The notes below the pieces were generated by a model, which was not told the origin of the DNA, ran no database searches, and saw nothing but the letters and a program-made list of their open reading frames with translations. The position numbers and the translations under genes are program-made. Source: Corinectria fuckeliana (Eukaryota; Ascomycota; Sordariomycetes; Hypocreales; Nectriaceae). From it: 64,000 bases of DNA. Where the stretch lies: the NCBI GenBank assembly GCA_019137255.1, contig WPDH01000026.1, positions 62,001 to 126,000 on the forward strand, written 5' to 3'. Every line of letters starts with the position of its first letter. Positions within the stretch are counted from its first letter, which is position 1. This document shows, in pieces, positions 45,391-55,402 of the stretch.

Positions 45391-46120
45391 TATTCACCAA
45401 TTAGGTTGCTTGTTTTCTTTATTCGACTTGGAAGCTATAAACATTGGGCATCTTGCCTAACGCTAGATGATAATTATTATATAGAAAGCGATATTGACAC
45501 GGCCTTGCTTCCTATAAGGGAGGTAGGTATCAGCAAAGGTTATACAAGTCACCGCAGATCGAACCCCCTCATTCGGAGATGATAGCCCCCGGGGAGGTTT
45601 GGCCTTTGAAGGTATATAAGGCTTGTAAGAAACCACAGAAACCACGGCGATACTTCCGCTAAAGAAAAAATTGACGGGCATGTGTGATACATGCCTTGAT
45701 TCCTCTTATTTGCGTTACCGGAAAGCGGAAAATTTTGAGAATCGACCTATCTGATTACCCCTGAGAATGTTGACAGTCCTGATGGCGGCACCTGACACTC
45801 TATGTCTTCAGTTGCCAGCTGCTCGCAGTCCCGTTGGCAGCTGTCAAACATGCCTCCAGTAACGTTTGTCCGTTTGTGCCCTGGCGCGTGATCACTCGCG
45901 TCGCGTTCCCTTCTCGTGATTGATCACCTCGTCTCCTGCACCATCCGCCGGAGAAATTCCACTCCATCACCTCCCATCCCTACGGCATCGTTGCAACGGC
46001 AGCATCAACACTCGGCGCCTAAGCAGTCGATTTATCTAATTATCCCCTGAAGTCGTCTTCAGCATCAACTATAGGGAGGCTGGTTTCAACTACAGGCTCG
46101 AATCGTCACGATACGGCACC
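45391..46120. other. Intergenic region upstream of REC8 and tRNA
   Basis: This stretch contains the 5' flank of the tRNA gene (-) and the promoter and leader of REC8 (+). It is AT-rich up to about 45.75 kb, then more balanced. I see no second tRNA or other gene. Confidence 0.5.
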
Positions 46121-48329
46121 ATGTTTTACAGCCACGAAAGTGAGCTCGTCGAGTTTCATCACAAAACTGTGTTGCGCTTGCTGACGCACTTGGTAGTTCT
46201 CAGCAACAGTCAGTATGGTGTCTCAACCATCTGGTACGTATTTTGCATTGCACTTGCACTGCGTATCAAAGCTCACTAACAACCCAGCAGGCTCGTGGCC
46301 ACCGTGGGCAAGACGACTCATCGCCGGGTGACCCGAAAGGCCATCCAGGAAGTCAACGTCCCCAAGGCTTGCGAGAAGATCATTGATCCTGGAGCTCCCT
46401 TGGCTCTGCGTCTTCAGGGAAACCTCCTCTACGGTGTTTCCCGCGTGTTCGCGCAGCAGTGCCACTATGTTCTTTCAGACGCCTCGAAGACGCAGTCGGA
46501 CATGCTGATGTTACTTCGAGCCATGCAAACAAGCGAACTCGACCCAAAGGCCGGCAAAGCAAAGTATGTCTTAATCATGGCACGCCGTCTTTGATCCTAA
46601 GAATACTGCTAACACACAAAGGCGCCACCAAATCACCCTGCAGGATGACCCTAGTTTCGACCTCGCAAGTATCCTCCCAAAGCTCGACCTCTTCAGCAGC
46701 AACAAAGAGCTGGCCCTTGTTTCAAGCCAAAGCTCAGCACAATCCGTTTCTCAGATGACCCCTTTGAATCAAGGAAGCGTTTCGTCTGGTGGTAATCCTA
46801 CGTTCCTCCCTTTTGATTTCCCACAGTCGTCGCACTCCGAGGGCAGTTACCGCCTTCCATCCGACCTGGGCCATAATTCGCCATTTGCAAAGCGCTTCAA
46901 CCCACAAGACGGAATCCCCGACTTCAGTCCATTTGGAGAAGAGTACCTTGATCCTATCGCGGGTGTTGGTCTCAACTTTGACGCCGATGGTAACCTGGTC
47001 GAAATCGTCGGACCTGAACCAGAGTTGCCAGCCCTTCTTGGACTAGACGCAGACGACGGACAGCTTTTTGACCCGGATATTCACATGATGGGAGCCAACG
47101 CACGGAAGAGCGGAGATATGTTTGGAGGTGACAATGTGATTATCATGGGCGAGGATGCGCTGCCCGATGCGGAACCCTTTCCCAGACGGCCAGTCGCCAA
47201 GAAGCCGAAATCCTCTCTCGAATTGAGCTCTCAATCAACGCTGAGCGAGAAGGCTACAGCACCTGCTCGTCGAGGACGTCCCCGGAAAATGCCCCAATGG
47301 GTTGATAAATTTGACCGCGTCTCCGGAAGGGAATTTCGCAGCTGGGCAACGAACTATCTCGAGAACATGAATGCCAACTGCAAGAAACCCCGAAACACCA
47401 CCAAAGCACAAGCACGGAAGAACGCGCTCGATTTTCTTTTCAACAATGGTCTTTCAAACATCGGACTGCTTCAAGATGCTACGGGTCTAAATCATCCCCT
47501 GGCGCAGGACTTTTCGGGTGCGTCGCTCGAGGCTCGGCTCCAAGGTAGACTTCCGGGCGAGGACGAAAAAGGGCAACGTGGACAAATCCGCAGCTCCGCC
47601 GAAGCCTTCGAGGATGAGGAAGAGGAAAAGAGACGCGTGCGGCAGAAGGTGAATGAAGAAGGCGAGCTCGGACGAGGCCTAGGTAACGATCTAGGCCCGC
47701 TCATGCTCGGTGATGAATCTATGCCTGAGATGGGAATGGATGCTGCAACAGCCCTCAGAGACCAGCACTCGTCAGTCATGATGCCTTGGAGCCGCCCGGC
47801 TTCGGTCATCCCAGGTTCGTCTATTCGTGGCCCCGGAAGTGCGCAGAAAGGCCACCCAGCTCCAAGCCCACTCATCGGCCGTGGGAGTGCCGTCAAGTCG
47901 ATTGAGCGATACAGCGACCTTCCTCTCGGCTCTGACGACTTCGCTCCACTCCACTCCCAGGACTCTTCCTTTGGATCCGAAGGCTTGCGAATGGACGACA
48001 ATCATGGTAACGATACCCAGGGCGGGACCCAGGGCCTTGACAACTCCACCCTGGAGTTCTATGGCTACGCCGCGGACAAGGCCCTCGCTCGTCCTCACGA
48101 CCGCCGCAACCGTCATTGGGTCGACTTTGCGGAGCTCGCTGACCCGGCTGTTCACGACAAGAGAACCGCAGCCCAGGCGTTCATGCACGTCCTCTCCCTC
48201 GCGACCAAGGATATCATTGCCGTCAAGCAGGAAGGCATCGCGAACCAGCAGCCATTCGGCACTCTGCGCATCGGATTCACGCCGGCTGAGCAGGCCGACG
48301 ACGATGACATGATGGATGAACTGGCATAA
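46121..48329 (+). CDS. REC8: Meiotic cohesin subunit Rec8 (kleisin)
   Basis: Four exons (46121-46139, 46197-46233, 46291-46563, 46622-48329) give 678 aa. The first two exons are only 19 and 37 nt; joined, they read MFYSHEILSNSQYGVSTIW, the kleisin N-terminus. All introns are GT-AG, 57-58 nt. Rec8 replaces Scc1/Rad21 in the meiotic cohesin ring and is cut by separase. The N-terminal winged domain that binds Smc3 covers residues 1-110 (WLVATVGKTTHRRVTRKAI is Rec8-like). The middle is acidic and Ser/Pro-rich with an AT-hook-like RRGRPRKMP (about 285-293). The C-terminal winged helix (about 610-660, AAQAFMHVLSLATKDIIAVK and GTLRIGF) would bind Smc1. Rad21 itself is less likely, because its usual N-terminus is FYSxxxLxKKGPLxxVWLA. 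Confidence 0.88.
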
Positions 48330-48810
48330 TTTTCTCACCACAGGCGCATCTGATTTTTTTATTTGTTTATTTTATGCATTTGGGCGGACATCTGCCGTTC
48401 AAGATTTTTTTATGGGCGGTGATGAAACGGGTTTACGAGGAAGCAACATCATCTCAGGGGATATTGGGGTCATTGGGGAAATCTGGCGTTGGGGTTTAAT
48501 TTGATTTACACAGATATCCGATCGGCAACTGTCTGAGGGAACGGTTACCTGTTATCTTCACGGAAAGACGGGATGCATACCTGGGATGCAAAGGTGTTTT
48601 GTGTACATGCGAGTTCAGTCGACTACGCGGGACATCACAAAATAATATTGCGGGTTTGACGCGGGATAGGGACGAATAGGACAAGTAGGTCAATCCAAGG
48701 GCAAAGGATAGTCACAAATGGGAAAGGCCGGAAAGGCAATCACGAAAGTGAAACGGTTCAAACTTTTCAATGGAATGTTTTAATTATTGTATCGTCGTTC
48801 ACTCGTGAAT
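48330..48810. other. Convergent 3' intergenic region
   Basis: This stretch lies between the REC8 stop (+) and the MRS6 stop (-). It contains T-rich and AT-rich 3' untranslated sequence. No gene is visible. Confidence 0.6.
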
Positions 48811-50560
48811 TTAGTCGTAAGCATCATCATCCGCCCCACCCTCGCGATCATCAAACTTCATATACTCAGCATCCCCTTCGATAAACCCACCCATGACCAT
48901 CTTCCAGGCCTTGTGGACAGGATCGAGCAGGGAATCATTGAACGCAAGATCTACCGGGGGCAAGGGAAAAGTAGCAGTGTTACCGTCGACAACTAAAGAC
49001 GGCGTACCCCTGCGCTGGTCATAGTACAACTGGTAAATGCACGGGGATGCTCCGTCACTAACTTCTACAGTGGCAACAAGGGATGACAGAGCCTTCTCGA
49101 GGATGGGTTTTGAGGAGGCGCCATGAACGGTGGTGAGATAGACGACGACTATGAATTGCGGTTAGCACAATGACTCTCAGTGAGTTTCAGAAGAAGCAAG
49201 TGAGATGAGAGGTGTATATCAGTTTGTCAGAGATGTGATCGTCATTGTAATTCAGACAATGTAGATAAGTATTCGATGGGAATCATCCTAACACCAGGGC
49301 AAAAGACGAGGAAAAGAGGTGTGTACTCACATTGTCCGGAAGGGCATTCCCCAGTATCGCTCGAATGCACCAGTGCGTAGACCGGGTACTCTGAAGGTTT
49401 CCCATCTTCAGATACTGTGCCGGCTGGGAATGCAACGACTGTCACGGCAGGTATCGGGGCACCCTCGGTTAGGAGCTCGAAGAGCGATGAGAGGTTAGAC
49501 TTGGTGACCGCGGTCAGTCGGCTGATGCGCGAAGTCTCGGCCGTTGACTGTTCAGAGCCTTTGACCAGTTGTTTTGTCTTCACCACCATGTCGTTTGTGA
49601 GTTCAAGTTCCAAATTGGCTTCAGTCTGGGTATTAGAAGACGCCATCCGCACGTCTTTGATGCCAGTACCCAGCATGTAGACAGCACCGCCGACCGCAGC
49701 AGCTCGACAGCCCACTTGAGCTACCTCTGAGAGCCCACCCCATTTGGGATATACAGCTGCGAACCCCGGACCAAAGACTCCCATGGAGGTCAAGTGCCGA
49801 TGGATGGTCGTCAGACCGTCCTTGACAGAAACCTTGCCATCATGGCTCAACGTAAGCGTGATGATGTAGGACTGCAGCGCGCTGTCGAGCTTGAACTCAG
49901 AGGCAAGAAACCCGTCCAGCGGCTGGTCGGCGTGTGGGCGCCACACATCGGTGTGAGGCTCCGCGTCGAAGTCAAGCACGAACTTGAGGAACTTCATCAG
50001 AGAGCGCTTGGATCGAGCGGGGATGGCAGTGTTGGAGAAGACATCCTCTCGCGTTGAGGGTATCCGGCTGAGCGACGGGCCCGAGGATTCTGAAGGTGGT
50101 TGGTAGATGAAGAAGGAGCCGACTGCGAGGAACTCGATGTGGCGGAACGCCTTCGAGTCGACCAGTTGCGACACCAGCTTCGACCGCGAGTGTATCAGCT
50201 GTGGCGCCAGAGCCAGTGTGTATGCGCGGGGCGCCGCCAACTCTTCTGCCTGTCGCTGCACCTCAGCGCTGGCAAACAGTGACCCATCCTGATCGCTAGA
50301 CCGGTGCCTCCTCACCCACTCATCAGCCTCAGGCAGACTGAAGGCAGCTTCGGGGCCCCCGTAGTAGTCGTTGGGGTCGACGTGGAGTATGTTCTTGCCT
50401 GAACGCGAGAGGGCTCTTCATATGGGAAAACGAAGGCCGAGTCAGCCTGATGGCGGGGCGTCTCGACGATGAAATCCAAAGCTTACAGGGCGAGGAGGGA
50501 CTGCTGGAGCCCCGTGCCGCTGATCACTACGTCCCACTGAGTGTCTGAGAGGGATTCCAT
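48811..50560 (-). CDS. MRS6: Rab escort protein (GDI superfamily)
   Basis: Three exons (50560-50487, 50415-49331, 49148-48811) give 498 aa, with introns of 71 and 182 nt, both GT-AG. Rab escort protein presents newly made Rab GTPases to geranylgeranyl transferase II and delivers them to membranes. The N-terminal dinucleotide-fold segment spans exons 1 and 2: WDVVISGTGLQQSLLAL then ALSRSGKNILHVDPNDYYGG, the classic GDI/REP signature. Further conserved blocks are LALAPQLIHSRSKLVSQLV, LKFVLDFDAEP, GVFGPGFAAVYPKWGGLSE (in place of the GDI YGxGxxxxxYPxYGLGEL), and GGAVYMLGTGI. The acidic C-terminus (DDREGGADDDAYD) lacks the CaaX-like end sometimes seen in REP. The sequence differs clearly from true GDI (which has SPYxYPLYGLGELPQGFARLSA), favouring REP. 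Confidence 0.9.
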
Positions 50561-51090
50561 GGTGAGGTGATGTTTGTTGGGAGAGGGAGAAGGAAAAGAA
50601 GCAGAAGCAGAAGAACAGGAGGAAGAAAAGTCCGGCAGAAAATGCTTTGGCCGAGGATTTGAAATTGGGAGCCTTGGGAGTGGGGCTGCGGGCTGGGACG
50701 GTCCGTGCACACAGAGTCAAGTCCATTTCCACAGCTCGCCGAGATTTCCTTCTCTTCTTTTTTCCCTTTCTTTTCTTTTAATTATGCCCGCTCAGCCCGA
50801 AATGTCGTGTCTTCGTACTCTTGACGGAACATTGCCAGTGGCGCGAGTAGTTTTATTACTACTTGCTTCCTGAGTGGTAGATCGAACTATTGTCTGCCGG
50901 TATCTACTGCCCTGGATTTTCAATCTGATGGGGTGGTTCGAATGGTTGGCACATGCCTTTTCCCGTAGACTCTTTACAGTCGTAGTTTAAACGTGCCTTG
51001 AACTCTTCACGAACGGATCGAGACTGAACTGAACTGAACTGAACCGAATTGTATTTCTTTTCTCCTTTGGCCATGAAGGGTATAATTCAT
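50561..51090. other. Intergenic: MRS6 promoter, RRP43 3' end
   Basis: This stretch between two minus-strand genes contains the MRS6 promoter and leader and the RRP43 3' side. An ACTGA pentamer repeat lies at about 51022-51043. No gene is seen; the 96-99 codon open frames here are low-complexity. Confidence 0.5.
51022..51043. repeat. Short ACTGA pentamer array
   Basis: There are about four tandem copies of ACTGA, the last one diverged, in the intergenic region downstream of RRP43. This is a simple repeat with no visible further structure. Confidence 0.75.
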
Positions 51091-52113
51091 CTACGGTTGA
51101 ACAATGGCTGTATTAAACTCCTCCCACCGCTTGCCAGCCCAGCTGAGGAAGTGCTTTGATGTCAGAAGTCCGGGTGTCAAGACTGCGCCCCCGTGCTTCG
51201 AGATGGACAGAATTCTCGTGTCGCCGTCTTTGCAATCGACAACGATCGTCACACTCTCGTCGCACAACGACTCCTCAAGCAGGTCTGGGTCTACCAGCAG
51301 CCAGAACTTGCCGTCGGTCGTAGGCCGGTCCGTCTCCTTGCCGGTGAAAACGACGGCTGTGCAGGCAATGGGGATGTTGGTGATTGTGAGAGGAATGGAT
51401 TCCTTCCGCGAGGAGATGACCATTTCCCTGTCGGCGTCGTACCAGGCTCGTGGTAGCTTTGTGTCTCGGAGGGCGGCCATTGTGGCGGCCCAGGCAGCGT
51501 CGAACGGGTTGCCATCGAAGGAGATGAAGAAGATATCGATGTAGAGCACCCAGTATGCCGCCACCACCTTGTTTCCCTCGACCGTCTCCTGGTCGTCGTC
51601 TTCCATGCGATCCTCATCGGCCTCATCGACCGCACCGTCCTCAACGACGCCTGTCTGCCATATCCGCAAATTGTCGGGGTTGACGACCTTGGAGCTGTGT
51701 AGGAGGGAGTATATCCTCGTGCTCAGGGTCTGGGCTAATGTGGTGGGCGGGCCGCCTGGAAGAAACTGGGGGGCACAGCCAGTGGCGAGCTCGATGTTGG
51801 GCACCAGGAGGTCGTACTCGCTCAACTCTGTCTCAGTGTTGGAAGCACGATAGCTCGGGATATTGGAGGTCAGAATGGTCTCGCCACGAACGCCGCAGAT
51901 GACGGTGGTGTCACCCATGCGCACGACGGCGCTGCCATGGGCATGCGACAGGCTGGAGGAGTTGACGGTGGGAGGTCTGACTTCGTGCGGAGCGCGGCCA
52001 TTGCTTCGCGCGGGAGGCACCTGGTCGGAAGACGGCTCGAGGTTGGCGAGGAGGTAAGGATGGGGGGAGAGTTTGGCAAAGGTTGCGCGGGAGAGACCCG
52101 CGGCGGGGGCCAT
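51091..52113 (-). CDS. RRP43: Exosome core subunit Rrp43 (RNase PH-like)
   Basis: A single exon encodes 340 aa from MAPAAGLSRATF. It is a ring subunit of the RNA exosome, which performs 3'-5' processing and decay of rRNA, mRNA and other RNAs in nucleus and cytoplasm. Eukaryotic ring subunits keep the RNase PH fold but are catalytically inactive. Conserved segments are NGRAPHEVRPPTVNSSSL (about 38-55), HGSAVVRMGDTTVICGVRGE (about 59-78), VVAAYWVLYIDIFFISFDGN and FDAAWAATMAALRDTKLP. Near the end are WLLVDPDLLEES and ISKHGGAVLT. The order and spacing match human EXOSC8/Rrp43 rather than Rrp42 or Rrp45. An acidic insertion (DEADEDRMEDDDQE, about 165-178) is unusual compared with animal proteins. 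The gene is 530 bp upstream of MRS6 on the same strand. Confidence 0.9.
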   Translation of the reverse strand: MAPAAGLSRATFAKLSPHPYLLANLEPSSDQVPPARSNGRAPHEVRPPTVNSSSLSHAHGSAVVRMGDTTVICGVRGETILTSNIPSYRASNTETELSEYDLLVPNIELATGCAPQFLPGGPPTTLAQTLSTRIYSLLHSSKVVNPDNLRIWQTGVVEDGAVDEADEDRMEDDDQETVEGNKVVAAYWVLYIDIFFISFDGNPFDAAWAATMAALRDTKLPRAWYDADREMVISSRKESIPLTITNIPIACTAVVFTGKETDRPTTDGKFWLLVDPDLLEESLCDESVTIVVDCKDGDTRILSISKHGGAVLTPGLLTSKHFLSWAGKRWEEFNTAIVQP

Positions 52114-55100
52114 TCTGGCAGGGCCTGGTAAGATCTAGCCTGTGTGTTTGTCGCAGGGTGCTGGAAGGGAACGGAGACGTGGGTTTGGCGGTGAGAACGA
52201 CGTTTGAATGCAGCTGAGACTGAAAGCCTTGAGTTTTGGTTTGAACGATAAAAGTTCAAGAGCACAGTAGCCTTGCGGGGTCTGGCAATTGCCATTGGTG
52301 GACTGGGGAATTAATGTAGCCAATGATGAGACTGCGGGGCACAAGGCTGATGTTGAAGGAGCTGGGAAGTGCTCGCCCACCAAAGTCATCCGGTCTCGCA
52401 AGGGCCAGCCACCGACAGACGCCGTCAAGGTACATTATCTTGGGCGACCTCACCTGATTGTCTTTCTACGTTCTGACCCTCGAGAGAAAACAAAAGGTAC
52501 CATATGGAACGGCCGAGCCGACCGACGAAGCCGGGCTGTGACCAAGGGAGCAGGAGGAAGAGTTCCCTGCTAATGTGTTGGTGCAAGACATTCGGGAAGT
52601 GCATGAGGTGGACCGGCAGTGGGGGCTTCAAGGTTCACGATGAGCGGTGGTTGGCTTTAGCCAGAGATCCCTACTTTATACGGAGTAGAGCCAACAAAGC
52701 ATTCTTCGAATACAGTCAGTATTTCGTAGACTGTTATTGGGCGCATATCCGATGGTTCGTTACATAGTAGTAGAAGCCGGCTATCTCAAAGCTCACGGCT
52801 CACCGGGAGCAATTAAACCCTCACAAAGCTGTATAAAGTGCTTCGCATCTCAACCGGAGATGATGTGATGAATAATAAGGCACCGATGAAGGGCAATTGC
52901 CCAACACCCGTGCACCAACCACGGCAAAGTGCTTACATTAATTAATCAGATAGGTTGCGGCAAGCAAACTTGATGCAGGCCCGGGATACGACACAAGAAC
53001 GCCTCCTCCGTCTGCGCAGTGGGCGTGGCTTGGCCGACTCGTCCTGTTTGAGCTGTGTTACAGCAGCCTAAGTAAACAAGTATTAGATCGCCACCAGTGA
53101 CCAAGCCAAGAGGCGGGGGAAGCATACAATTGGAAGCTTAGGTCTCTTTCCAGTCCACCTTCTCATCCCCGGCCGTCCCACGGACGCCCGCATTCGGGTT
53201 TCGGGCCAGGACGAAAAGCGTAGGTGGTGCCGGATGCCGAAGCGGGGAGGACGGATGCATCATGTGGGCGGTATGCGGCTGGAACCTGCGTCCTCGTTGT
53301 TGTACATAGTATGTAGGCACTTTGTACGCAGCAGTGAAGACCGCAGTCGTCCAAAGGCAGATGCTGACAGACATCTTCGTACATGCGACTACATGCTCCA
53401 CACAGCAGCTACCGTCGTCGTCGTCACCAACAAAGCGGCGCAGGCGCAGATGCAGATGGCGGCAAACCCTAGGAATCACACAAACCGCATGTCATGTTTT
53501 CCCCCTGGCCATCGAACGACGAGATCCGGCATCAACAGACAGGCGTATACCACCAAAAAGAGCCGTCGTGGTCCACCGCTCTGGGTAAGCCTAGTTGTTT
53601 CAGGTACGCACGATGGGCCATCGGAGTTTTCTGAAGATCAAAGAGAGCCATCATAGCGGTCATCGACTGAGAAGCGGTGGTGAACACGCAATAAATCATT
53701 ATATGGGAATCGAGCCAATCACAGAGCTGCTGTTGCCGCCCGCCTCAGGGTCCTGTCTGAGCCAAGCTTGTCACCGCGCCTCTCGACGAATCACAAGCTC
53801 GGAATTATCACAGGAATCGAACTTGCAGCCCCACACCTTGCAACTCCACCGTCCCAGCCGGCCAAACATTTCTCACCGCGACACACACCCAACAACTAAA
53901 ACTCACACATCATCGCGGGCACTTTCACCGGACCCACCTCCCGAAGACCAACAGCGGCCCCCAAGAAGCAAGAAGCAATCACCCGCTAGACGGCCATGCA
54001 TGGACGGGCGGGCGGGCGCCATGCCAGGAACCCTGTGATTCTGCATCCTGCAGCCAATCCTTTTGCTCGAGCCAACGACGGCACAGAGCCATGTTCTCAC
54101 AATATCCAGGACCAACACTGCCTCGGGGGCTCGAGGGCTTGGGCATGCATTTGACAGCTCAACAATCAATTCGTGGCTGTCATTGTCTTCACCATGTCAG
54201 CACTTTCTTTGTGCGTTGCGTCTCACGATGGGTTCTAGCTCTTCGGTCTTCAACAACGTCGACCCTGAATCTCGATCTAATCAAGTCAGCCCCCAGTCAG
54301 TCTTGCGTCAATCTCGCCCCCTCCGCTCCTCGGTTACTCCTCAAGCAAGTCCTCTCCGCTCTTCCAGCCCCCCCAGAGTTTCTCAACCCCGGCACCCCAA
54401 CCGTCGAGCGAGACTGCCGACCAACAACCAACTCCAACGTCGACGACCCGTCTTCTCGTCCTGGCGCGAGCTCTCCTGCATGTCACCCACTCAAATCACT
54501 CACTCAAGCTCCGCCGATTCCGTTTTCCCTCCCTCCCAACGCCCCATCTCTCGGCTGTGTGACGGGACTGAACGGTCCACATTCGACAGGCGGGGGAGAG
54601 ACCGCATCTTCAGGTCCAGCCAATATCGACTCCCCGTCTACCGCTGGCCCTGAGGTGGCTGCCCATCCCGCCCCATCCCGTCCTAAGCTGTTCCCTGTTG
54701 CTTGCTGATGTTCCCTGCTGTGATTGCCCCGCTGCATGTCCAGCTCTTCTTGGACGTCTTCCACTGGCCTCGTCCACATGGCAATCTCGCATATCACCTC
54801 TCCACCCCATGCTCAAAGCCTCGCGCCAGTCGCCGCCATCACACGCTGCTACCAAGTGCGTAGTAGACGCCCTCGTCTTCGTTTCTGCCGCCTCGCCATT
54901 GAACCCTTGTGTATCCCAAGCTCCGCTCACTGCCCAGGATCAGATCGTCCAAGGTCATATATCCGGCCGCAGTGCCCATCTGCGACCCCACCGTGACCTC
55001 GTTTTTAACCTCTTCATCGCCCCGTCCGAGTTTCTCGCCCCCATCACCACTTGTCCTCCACATCCTTTCCCTCGTTCACGGCCCTGGATCTGTTTTAAAC

Positions 55101-55402
55101 CCGAATATACCGACCGTTATCCCACTGGCTGAAGAGTCTGGTATTCTTTGACCTCGTGGTGTCCGCGTCAGCTTGTCCCTCGCTGTCTCACGTCATATCG
55201 CAATCTATACGAATCGTCACACATAGACGAGAGTATTTTCAAACTTGTCAGCGCCTCGCCTCTCCCACGTACAGTAAAATCGGCACAAAATTCCGACAGA
55301 CTTGAACGGTTTCTCATCCATGCTGAGCTGAAACGGGGCCGTCCCCGCGCTTTGCCGCCGACTTCCGAAATACCCCTTGCAGGAGCTCAATCGCTGGTCG
55401 AA
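52114..55402. other. Divergent intergenic region, 3.3 kb
   Basis: This stretch lies between the starts of RRP43 (-) and ferric reductase 2 (+). The half near 55403 is C/T-rich on the plus strand and open in several frames (54063-54653, 54091-54708 and 55148 onward), typical of a long leader. A plus-strand ATG at about 54231 reads MGSSSSVFNN and stays open for about 140 codons, but its composition is leader-like and I do not call it. A GATA-type sequence ATCAGATAG lies at 52945-52953. Confidence 0.5.

Noticed and set aside
45540..45620. A possible second tRNA near a GATCGAACCCC sequence
   Set aside because: A T-loop-like string is present, but I could not form acceptor, D and anticodon arms around it.
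54091..54708. Overlapping plus-strand open frames of 196 and 205 codons
   Set aside because: Two frames are open at once in C-rich sequence upstream of a ferric reductase, typical of a leader. There is no domain and no splice structure.
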